Positions 29,576 to 41,500 of a DNA stretch of 64,000 nucleotides are shown here, one piece after another. Source of the stretch: Melghirimyces algeriensis (lineage in GTDB: Bacteria > Bacillota > Bacilli > Thermoactinomycetales > DSM-45169); the NCBI RefSeq assembly GCF_900182565.1, contig NZ_FXTI01000013.1:12402-76401 (forward strand). The letters run 5' to 3'. The notes beneath the pieces were generated by a model. The model saw only the letters and a program-made list of their open reading frames with translations. It made no database searches and was not told the DNA's origin. The position numbers were made by a program, and so were the translations under genes. Numbering within the stretch: the first letter of the stretch is position 1; every line of letters begins with the position of its first letter.

Positions 29576-32500
29576 TTACCGATTCATCTCCTTGAGCCGC
29601 TGCACATGTCGCTTCCCATTCTGATAGCGAATCTCCGTCTCCCCTGTCGTTTCTCCATTCAGTTCATGGACAAGGATATCGGACAACTGGACCATTGAAT
29701 GCGCATCGAGGCCCAATGTCTTATACAGAAACCGCGGGTTTTCCATCCGGATGGAGCGGGCAAACGCACTCATCGCTTCGTCCTCCGGTTTTCTCCGGTT
29801 CGCTTCACTGGCATATAAATACAGCAAGCGAATATCATGTGCAAACCGTTGTTTCATGATCGTTTGCGTCAGATGCATCATGGTATGAAAACGGTTTTGC
29901 AGTTTATCGGACAACGATTGCTTGCCTGAATCAGACAGTGACCACGCATGGATCATGTGGGTCGGCACAATGCCATCCCGTTTTAAATCTTCAAACAGGT
30001 GTAGTATTTCATCCGCTTGCCTCGGATTGACTTCAAACGCCTTTTCACCCCATTTGCGATAGCGCTCTCCCGCCTTGACCCAAATCAGGCGCGAACCGGG
30101 GCTGAGGCGATCCTGCAACGAGCGGTAACGCTCCATTTCCTGGTCAAAAATCAGTACATCGCCATGAATCCGATCCCGATCCATGACAAGACCCTCTTGT
30201 GGTAACCAATCGGGTTGGTAATATCCTAATTTTTGGGGTTTTAACAAACGGATTGAAAAATCATGCAACCTGAGCAACAAGCGACCTTCTGAGTCCAGTA
30301 TGGCCAGCTGAAATTTCCGTACTGGTACACCGTCGGTTGCCGGATCTTCCGCTGAAGTCACATGGACATAGCAAGTCTCCGTCTCAATCGGTGCCAGCAA
30401 CTCCACTTCGGCGATGGAAAAAGGCATATGTGAAGTATGATCAACTTGTTCACGGGTGGCCAGCAGTTCAACGGCAGTCTGCAAAGCCCCATCCAACAAT
30501 GAAGGGTGCAAGCCATACTGTCCATGATCCCGGTTAAACTGAAGTAAGCTGAGACATTCCCCTTCACCGACAACCAGTTCCTGGATCGATTGAAAGCCGG
30601 GGCCATAAGCAAAGCCACGATCCACAAAATCGCGGTAAATCTCATTCCCTCTCCGAATGGTCCGCCCTCTTGCCCGGATCTCACCGAGATCCTTCCAGGA
30701 GGTGCTGGTTGCATGCGCCTTCTGGCCATAAATCACTTCCCCTTGGGCATGCAGTGTGGTTTGTCCCGTCTCCATTGCTGATTCAATCTGAAACTCCACC
30801 CCTTCTTGTGCCGGTTGGAAGCGAATGTGGACATCCACTTCCTTCTCTTCCACCATCAATGGGCGGGTCCAGACGACATTCTTGATTTTGGCGATACGTT
30901 TTTCCCCAGCAAGCTCTCCAGCCGCTCTGGCCATTTCAAGATAGGCTACGCCAGGAAACACCTTGTGACCACCTACCCGATGATCGGCAAAAAAGAACTC
31001 CTCCCCGCTAAATCGCGAAGACCATTGAAATTTGTCCAATGTGGAGTTGTTTTGCTGAATGAGCGGATGAAGGATCGGTTGCTGTGATTTTTGCTCCTTC
31101 ATTGGGGTTGGATGGATCCAGTAACGTTCACGGGCAAAGGGATACGTAGGTAACGGCAACCGACGGGGCGGGGTTTCTGGATACAGTTGCCTCCAATCGA
31201 TCGCCTCCCCCGTCACCCATCGTTGTGCAAGCACCTCCATGTCGCGGTTGCAGAGTGCCCGTCTCAGACCTTCCTCCTCTTTCAATCCTGTCGATGAGGA
31301 CTCTTGCGCCGTTCCCCGATAGACAGGGATGGGTGCCATCCGTTTCTCTTTGAGGGCGAGCAACGCATCGGTCAATTCCTCCATGGAACGAACCACCAGG
31401 GCAAGACGCTCTTCCATCGCTTCCCGTCCTACCTGGAGTGTATATGCGACCCGATCGAGATCCGGGTCGGGGAGTTCCGTTTTCTTCACATAATCGAGCA
31501 ATGAAACCACCGCTCGATCCAGTGCCTCCTCACTTTTGGCGGACAGCGGAATCAGGTGAGGCTGTCCGGTCAGGCGCTGCGCCGGAGGGGAGGGAGGATC
31601 ATATTCCTCAATGATAATATGCGCATTGGACCCACCGGCGCCAAAAGAGCTTACGCCGGCAATGCGAGGGATCTCATCTCCCCGTTCATCTGTCAGCCGT
31701 TGCCACGGTTGCGTCTGATCCACCAGATAAAACGGACTGCCGCTCAGATCAATATAGGGGTTTACCTGATTCACATGTAAACTGCCCGGAAGTTGCCGGT
31801 ATTTCATCGAAAGCAACACTTTCAATACACCCGCAATCCCTGCCGCCGCTTCCAGATGACCCATATTGCTTTTGACTGAACCCAGCCCGCAATAAGGCTG
31901 TTCCGGCCGGGGCGATGCTTGCCGCTCAAACATCCGTTGAAACGCCATCTTCAGGCCGTTCACTTCAACCGGATCACCCAGGACGGTTCCTGTGCCGTGC
32001 GTTTCGATATAACTGACCGCACGGGGGGACAGGTTGGCCCGTTCGTAAGCTTCCGTCAGCAGTTCCGCCTGTGCCTTCGCATTGGGGGACGTCAGCGAAT
32101 TGGATCGCCCTCCGTGATTGGTCGATGTTCCCCGGATCACTCCGTAGATATGATCGCCATCCGCCTGCGCGCGGCTCAGTGGCTTCAGGATGATCGCACC
32201 GGCGCCTTCCCCACGCACAAATCCATCCGCTGATTGGTCAAACGTTTTGCAATGTCCGTCCTCACTCAACATTTTTGCCTTGCTGAAGGCAATGTGCATC
32301 GTCGGGCTGGCAATAACGCTTACTCCTCCGGCAATCGCCATTTCGCACTGGCCATGCCGCAGATCTTCCACCGCCCGATGGATGGCCACCAATGAACTGG
32401 AACATAGGGTGTCAATCGGTTCACTTGGCCCGTGCAGATTCAGCATAAATGAAATGCGGTTGGGCAGAAACGGATGCGTATTGCCGAACACTCCCTGTGT

Positions 32501-35500
32501 CTCAATCCCCGGCAACCCCTGGTTCAGCACATCCGCATAATCGTGGTTGGTCATGCCTACATAAACACCGGTCCGACTGCCGGACAGATCAGAGGCTTTA
32601 TAACCGGCGTCTTCGATCGCCTTCCACACCACTTCCAGATAAATGCGATGCTGAGGATCCATCAATTCCGCTTCATGGGGCGAAATACCAAAGAATAAGG
32701 CATCAAATTGATCCACATTGTTCATAAACCCGCCCCACTTGGAGTCGGTTTTATTGGTCTCATGCAATGGATCACCATACACGTCTTGCCATTTAAACCG
32801 ATCCGCCGGTACCTCGGTGATGCAGTCCCGTTCCGCCTGCAAATTGTGCCAAAACGCTTCCAGATCTTCCGCCTGTGGCATGACACCATTCATCCCGATA
32901 ATGGCAATCGGTTCATCCGGCACCCGGTCCTTTTTCTGTCTATCCCCATGTTGGACGCCTTCCCACAGGGTATGTTCTTCAATAACCTGATCTCCTTCAA
33001 CCTCTCCATCCGGTTCCGCTGACGCCTCCATGCTCCGCATCTCCTCTTGATGCCGTTTTGCGATCTGCGAAGGATACCGTTCCGTCAACAGGGTCAGCAA
33101 CGAAGCGATGGTCGGGAGCTCCAATTCAAAGAAGACCGCCGGGGTCAGGTCACACTGGTACCATTCATTGAGGCGGTTGGCCAATTCCGTAAAGCTGATG
33201 GAATCAAAACCGTAGCTGTTCATGTCTTTGTGAATGTCAATGTTGTCTCGGTCAAGATGCAGGATTTTCGATACGGCTGACAAAACCACATCTTTCACGT
33301 TTTCCGTGTAATCTTCTGTCTCAACTGCGGCAGACGGTTGTGCCTGGAACGATTTCATCTTCGAACCGCTGGAAAGCCATGACTGGACTTTGGACGAATC
33401 CTGCCCCAACACCAGCAGTTGTGAGTGGGAACTGCCAAGTCCGCGATCAAAAGCAGACAAACCCATCTCCTTCTCCAATGGGACGATACCAAAATATTGG
33501 TGAATAAACCGTTTCACCTGATCCGCGACCTGCATCCCGCCGTCTTTCCATAAAGGCCAGTTGAAGGCAACCGTCTTGCCTGTCCGCAACCCTTTGGCAC
33601 GCAGCGATTCCCTATAAGAGGCAAAGGCATCCAAAAATGCATTGGCAAAGGCATAATCGGTTTGTCCCATATTTCCCAACAAGGAAGAGACCGACGAAAA
33701 CATGGCAAAAAAGTCAAGCGCTTCTCCGTTGAACACATCATCCAGATGCACCGTACCCCACACTTTTGCCGCGAGGACCGCACTTACATCCGTCCACTCT
33801 TTGTTCACCAGCATCTGATCACGAATCTCTCCGGCGCAGTGCAAGATTCCATTGCAGGACCCAAACCGGCTTTTTATTTCCTTCGCCAACCGTTCCACCT
33901 CGACCCGTTGGCTCACATCTGCCTGAACATAGATAACCTCCGCCCCATGCTGTTTCCATCGCTCGATGAGGCGCTCCTTATCTGAAGACAATGCGGTCCG
34001 TCCCGTAAGGACAAGACGCGGTTTTCCGCTTTGTATCAGATGTTCTGCAAAAATGCGACCCAAACCGCCGAAGCCTCCCGTGATCAGGTATACCCCTCTA
34101 TCCTGAATCGGAGGGGTGGACGTTTCAGGAACAACCTTTGCCAACCGTTCCACCCAACGTTGCCCGTCCTCATAGGACACAAAACCATCTGGTCCCATGT
34201 CTCCCAATTCCTTGAGGAGAAGATGGACCAAGTCTTCATTCCCACCATAAGCAGCCGGATCAAGCTGAATCACCTTCATTTGCAACCGTGCATGCTCATG
34301 GGAAACGGATTTGCCCAGCCCCTTCAATGCCTTATACAACGGTTGTGCAGACCGCTCCTTCGCCTGATAAAACGACACCACGCGGGTTTCCCTGTCCAAT
34401 TTGCACCCCGCCAAAGCCTTGCACAGGAAAAAGAGCGACTTTATCCCTCTTTCCAACTGCAACTGAATCGTGGTCGGTTGGGTGGTAAAATCGGTTTGCG
34501 CCCATCGGTGAAGCACAGTGGCGGGAAGGGAGATCCGTGTGGTCAGATCGGCCAATAACCGCTCATAATCCGGGTAATGTGACGGATTGATCTCATAGCA
34601 ATCCGCTTCCACCTTCGCAAAGGAATGTCCCGGTTTCACCAGAATGACAGGCTGGCTTTTCCCACATTTTTGTTGGAACGGTTTGAAAAACGAATCATCC
34701 ACATCAAAAATCAGAACCGGCCCTTCCACATCTCTAGCATCTGCCGTTCCTTCCAACTCCATCTGTTGAACATCCGGACGGTACAAAACGGGCTGCGCAT
34801 TCACGCGATCCCCCACCCGCTCTAAATCCGGGTCCCCCCCTTGCAACGGCCGTACCGAATAATCATGAAGTTTTGCCAAGATCATCCCTTGTTCATCTAT
34901 CAATGTAAGATGGTAACGTTGCTTGTGTGTTGGATGGTCCGTCTGTTGGTTCGCCATTTCAAGGTAAGCGTAACAAGAGGTGGGTAGCGGGCGGATGATT
35001 TCCAATTCATGCAATGAAAAGGGAACAAAGGGAATGTTGTCCGGACTTCCCTTTTGAAACAACAGCCCGGCCAAGGTTTGCAATCCCCCTTCCAGGATGG
35101 AAGGATGAAGACCATAGTCGCTGAATCCTTCTTCCATATCTGCTGGCAACTGGATGCGGGCTAGGGCTTCCGTCTGATTGCGCCGTACATGTTGGATCGG
35201 TTGAAATGGAGACCCATATTCATATCCCAGTTCAACAAACGGCTCATAAAAATCCTCATGCCTGATGGTTGCCGTACAGCGACGCTTGATCACTTCCAAA
35301 TCCATCCGGTCCCTAGGATCGGCTTCCCGCTTATGCGCTTCGTACAGAATGCTTCCTTGGGCATGTACTAACTCTTTACCATCCCGCCGTGAGTGGACGC
35401 GGAATTCTACCTCCTCCCCTTTCGGCAACAATTGGACCCATATCTCCTGGTTTGTCGTATCCACTTCAATGGGACGCAACCACACCACGTTTTTCAGGGT

Positions 35501-38500
35501 TTTTACCCTTCCCGTCCGATTGGCCAAATCTCCGGCCATTCGGACGATCTCCAAATAGACAACCGCCGGCAGGATTTTTTGTCCCATCACCACATGGTGA
35601 CGAATAAACCAGTCGGTTGGTATCAATGTTTTCTTGTAACATAATCCACCCAGGTGGGATTCATTGCTGTCGATCAGGGGGGTTAAACCCTGGTTCGCAG
35701 ACACATCTCTTCTTGCCGGTTCCCCGGTATTTCGCGGTAACCAATACCGCTCTTTGGCAAACGGATAGGTAGGCAGACTCAGCCGTTGGGGGCGTTTTGC
35801 CCCATACAGGCGTCTCCAGTCGATTTCCACCCCGGATGTCCATAACATCGCCAATTTCGCAAAGTCTTGCTCTTCCGTTAAAATCTGAAAATACGCCTCA
35901 CCTGCTTTTCCGTCAAAGATATCCAGCAGTTTTTCCGCTTGGCCATTGCCGCTGTACACCCCTTCTGTGACCGTACCCGTGAGATAAGCAGTCAATCTGT
36001 CCTTCAACTCGGTCAGGCTGTTTGCCACCACCGCCAACCGCTCATCCATGGCAACGCGTCCCATCTGCAAGGTGTATGCGAGGTCGGTCAACGTCGCCGC
36101 CGCCTCGCGCTGGCCTCCTTGTTCCCATCTCTCCAGATAGCGGAGTAACGCTTGCGCGTATTCCGTCAGTCGCTCCTGGTTTTTGGCAGACAAGACGACT
36201 ACATTCGCGCTCTCTTTTTCCATGGTTGGCTGCAAACGGAATTCCTCCAAAATGACATGGGCGTTGGCGCCACCAAAACCAAATGAACTGACCCCTGCCC
36301 GTCTGGGGATTTCCCGTTCATCTCCATCTTTCAGCCGTTCCCAATTCCGGTTTTCGTTGAGAAGGTAAAAATAGGAGTCTTCCAAGTCAATGTAGGGATT
36401 CAATGTTTCAGCGTGCAGATTGGCCGGAAGAGTTCCCGCCTGCATCGCCAGCACCACTTTCAGCAATCCGGCGATCCCTGCCGCTGCTTCCAGATGCCCG
36501 ATGTTGCTCTTGACTGCTCCCAGTCCACAATGGGGTTTTTGGGGAGCCTCTTTGCCCCACTGCCCATATAGCGTATCGAAGGCGGTATGAAGCGCCTCAA
36601 TTTCAATCGGGTCACCCAGTTGGGTGCCTGTCCCATGAGTTTCGATATACGTGACCGTCGATGGATCGATCCCCGCTTCCGTATAGGATTCCACCAATAG
36701 CTCGGTCTGCGCTTCCGGATTGGGCGCCGTAAGGGAATTGGCCTTTCCCCCGTGGTTGACCGCTGTTCCCCTGATTACCGCACAGATGCGGTCCCCATCC
36801 TGCAAAGCTTTGCTGAGAGGCTTTAGCAAAACCGCGCCAACTCCTTCTCCACGCACATAACCATTGGCCGATTGGTCAAAGGTTTTGCATTTTCCATCTG
36901 GGCTGAGCATTCCATTCTTGCTCAGTGCCAAATGGAGATGTGGAGTAAGGATCAGGTTCACCCCACCAGCGATCGCCGATTCGCATTTGCCGCTTTTCAG
37001 TGCCGAAACGGCTCGATCAACCGCAATCAATGAACTGGAACAGGCCGTATCAACTACTTCACTAGGACCCCTTAAGTTGAACAGAAAGGAAATCCGGTTT
37101 GCCAAAATGGAATTGGCCGAGCCGGATAAGGTATAGCCGTCCGCCGGTACACCATAATCGTTTATCAAATCCCAATAATCGGAGTTGATCGCGCCGATAA
37201 ATAAACCGGTTTTACTCCCGGAAAAGTCATCCGGCTGATATCCGCTGTCTTCAAACGTTTTCCAGACAGCCTCTGTCAATAACCGTTGCCGTGGGTCCAT
37301 ATACGCCGCTTCCCGTGGAGAAATGCCAAAAAAACCGGCGTCAAATGCATCCACATCGGAGACAAAACCGCCCCACTTGGAATCTGTTTTATTCTCTTCC
37401 TTACGGGGATTCCCAAAGTACTCCCGGTAATCCCAACGGTCAGCCGGGATCTCTGTAACCATGTCCCGGTTGTTGACCAGGTTATCCCAAAATGCATCCA
37501 AATCAGCTGATTGCGGCATGCGACCATACATCCCGATAATGGCAATCGGCTCATCCTGTGTGGCAAGATCTCCCTTGGTTGCTGGCGGGTAAAGTTCCAT
37601 AGGCTTCTCCCTATCCAACCGTTGCACCGCATCCGGGCATATGGCCAGAAGATGGCGAGCGATCGCGGATACGGTGGAATGCTTGAAGAAAATCACCGCG
37701 GTTATATTTGTGGCAAACCGTCGGTTGATCGCCAACGCCAAGTTGGTAAAAAGCACAGAGTTAAAGCCATAATCACCCAGGTTGACTTGCGGATCAATCG
37801 TTTCCGGGTTCAACGCCAACAAATCTGCAACCATCCCCTGTAAAACGTGTTCCAACCGTTCTTCCAGCGCCGGTGGATCCGTCTCGTCCGTAAAATGTTC
37901 TTGCTCTTCCCTATCCGCGATCCCCATTCCATGCCCAGCCATGATGCGATCCAACGTTTGTTGCGCCAACTGTTTGCGGTCTACCTTTAAATTTAATGTC
38001 AGAGGAAACGAGTCCAATGGCACAAACTGAGTTGGGATCATATAGGAGGGCAAACGTTTTGCCAACGCTTCCGTAAGCGCCTGTCGGTCAAGGCGTCTTG
38101 CTCCATTTGCAGCCTTATAAAAAGCGACCAGCACCTTCTGGCCAAGGCTGCCTTCACGCACGACAGCCACTGCCTGCTCAACCTCCGGAAGCGCCGCCAG
38201 CGCCACCTCAATTTCCTCCAATTCAATCCGATACCCATTTAACTTGATCTGATGATCGATCCGCCCACACAGGACGACTTCCCCTTCCTCATCAAGGAAA
38301 GCCAAATCACCCGTTCGATAGGTACGCTGGCCGTTCAGCTGAATGAACTTCTGCTCATTTAAGTCTGGACGGTTGAGGTAACCCTTGGCGACCCCCGCAC
38401 CACTGATGCACAGCTCACCCTGTGTACCGGCAGGAACCGGTTGCAATCGCTCATCCACAATGGTGACTTGGGTCTGGGCAATCGGACGACCAATCGTCAC

Positions 38501-41500
38501 TTCTTTTCCTTTTCTTACCTGGGAAAAGGTGGACCAAATCGTCGTTTCCGTCGGTCCATACAGATTCCACACTTCATCGCAACGCGCCAACAATTGGTCC
38601 GCCAATGTCTGATTTAACGCTTCTCCCCCACACAAACACCGAAAACCCTTCTTTCCGCTCCAACCGGCAGCCAGGATCATTTGCCACATGGCTGGCGTCG
38701 CCTGCATCACCGTGGCTGCACTCCGCTCAATCTTTTCCTTGAGCTGGTTCCCATCCTTGGTCATCCACTCTGGCAGGATCTCCACTGTTCCGCCACAGAT
38801 CAGTGGTAAATAGAGCTCCAAACCGGCAATATCAAAGCAAAGTGTGGTGACCGCCAACAATGTGTCTCGCTCATTGAATCCCGGCTCCACTGCCATGGAA
38901 TACAAAAAGTTGGTCAAGTTTCGGTGCGTAATCTGTACACCCTTGGGATTCCCCGTTGAACCGGAGGTATAGATGACATAAGCCACCTCTTCCGGATGAG
39001 TTGAAACATGGAGGGACTGACCCTGATTTACAACGGCTGGTTTTTCCCTGATCCGCTCATGATCAAGCAACACCAGCTCGCCCGCAAATGGGGGCAACGT
39101 CTCCATATTCCCATGTTGAGCCAGAATGAAGCGTAAATCGGTATCCCGCATCATGTATTGCAGTCTCTCCTGTGGAAACAGGGGGTCCAGTGGAACATAC
39201 GCACCACCCGCTTTCATCACAGCCAAAACCCCGACCAGCATCTCCAGGGATCGGTTCACAAATATGCCGACGAGCTCCCCTTTTTTCATCCCTTTGCCTC
39301 GCAGATCGACCGCAACATGATGAACCGCATCAACCAACTGGCGGTACGTCAGCGCATCCCCTTCAAAAACCGCCGCGGTTTTGTCAGGCTTTGCCTCAGC
39401 CTGGGCTTCAATCAAATCGATAACGGTTTGATTTCCGGTAAATTCCATTCCCGGCTGCCCCCGGACTTCCCTGGCAATTCCGCTTTGATCCGTTTCCGCG
39501 AAACCTGGACCCTCCGTCAAATAGACCGGCTTCTCCCCACTGGGTTCCTGATCGGGAGTGGGCGGTAACCAAAAGCGACGCTTTCGGAACGGATAGACCG
39601 GCAATGAAATCCGTCGAGGCCGACCTGCGGGATACAGTCGGTTCCACTCAACCTTTGCACCGTCCACCCAATATCGGGCGATTTCTTCCAATGCGCCCTC
39701 TTGCATGCAACGCTTGACTTCCTCTTCATCCACTGCCCGCATCTTCCGCTTGCTTGATTCCACCCTGCCCCGGTAGATCCGTGGGCTCGCTTCACCACTG
39801 AGTGCTTTTTTCAATCCTTTCTTTAACTCATCTGGATCACGGGCGATCAGCGCCAAGCGCTCCGTCATTTCCTCCCGTCCAACCTGTAAGGTATAGGCGA
39901 GGTTGACAAACACATCCGCCGGGAGGTCCTGATCATCTAAATAATGAATCATTTGTTCGGCCAGTCGACTTAATGTCGTCTGGTCTTTCGCTGAGAATAC
40001 AATCAGACATGCTTCCGGGGCGGGCGTCGGTGGGACAGGTTCCGCTTCCTCCACCACCAGATGTGCATTTACTCCGCCAAAGCCAAAAGTGCTGATTCCT
40101 GCCCGCCGCGGAACACCATCCGGCTTCCGTCGCCAATCCATCGTTTGATCCACAATGTAAAACGGACCCTGATCCCACTCGATATATGGATTGGGTTTGC
40201 CAAAATGAAGATGGGCGGGAATCTTATTGTGTTTCAGTCCCAAAAGCACTTTAAACAACGCTGCCATCCCGGCGGCCTCTTCCGTATGACCCAGATTCGT
40301 TTTCACCGAACCCAGACCACAGGATGAACCATCTGGCCATCTGTTTGATTCCTCGGCCAGACGGTCAAAAGCCTGTTGCAACGCCATCACTTCTATGGGG
40401 TCCCCCAGTTGGGTGGATGCCCCATGCACTTCAATATAGTCCACCATCGCCGGGTGAATCTGGGCTTTTTGATAAGCCTGTACCAGTACCTCTTCTTGCA
40501 TCGCCGGGTTGGGAGAAGTCATAGAATTGGACCGGCCGCCATGGTTGACCGCACTCCCCCGAATGATGGCATAGATGTGATCGTGATCCGCCAACGCCTG
40601 TTTCAAGGGTTTCAAAAGGACCGCTCCTACCCCTTCACTGCGTACATAGCCATCCGCTTCTTGATCGAAGATCCTGCATTTTCCTTCTTGGGACAAAACC
40701 CCACCCTTGCTGAAGGAAATATGCATATCCGGTGTCAGAATCAGATGAACCCCGCCTGCAAGAGCCCAGTCGCACTCCCCGTTGCGGATATATTCAGCAG
40801 CTTTGTGAATGGCAACCAGCGAACTGGCACAGGCCACATCGATCGATTCGCTCGGTCCAGTGAAATTAAACAGAAATGATATACGATTCGCCAAAATGGA
40901 ATTGGACTTGGCGGTTGAACTCTGCTCCTCAATCGCGACCTGATGTTGTTTCATCAGCTCATAATACTCAGAAGCTCCCGCCCCAATCACCACCGCCGTC
41001 CTCGTCCCGGACAAGTCAGACATTTTATAACCGGCATCCTCGATCGTTTTCCACGCTGTTTCCAGAAACAGCCGTTGGCGCGGGTCCATTAGAGCGGCCT
41101 CTTTTTCAGAAATGCCAAAAAAATCGGGATCAAACTGATCCATACCGTCGATAAATCCGCCCCATTTGCTGTCCGTTTTATTTTCTTCTTTATACGGATC
41201 GCCATCAAATTTGCGCCAGTCCCATCGTTCTGGAGGAATGACAGTGATCAGATGTTTCTTCCCTTCCAAATTATTCCACAATGCCTGCAGATCGGGAGAA
41301 CCTGGGAACATGCCGCTCGCTCCGACAATCGCAATCGCTTGCTCATCCTCATTGGGAGAGTGTGCCGAAGAATGTTTCTCTTTCAGCCACTCCCATTCAG
41401 GGGATTTTTCTTCCGTTTTGGTATCCGCAACCGTTTTTATCGCTTTTTCCTGTTTTTCCGGAACAACCGGTTGCGGATCAGTACGCTCGATTTCCGCCTC

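Noticed and set aside
40425..40860. KS of the adenylation module as non-elongating
   Set aside because: Despite EVHGAST, the Cys and both His are present, so loss of activity cannot be claimed.
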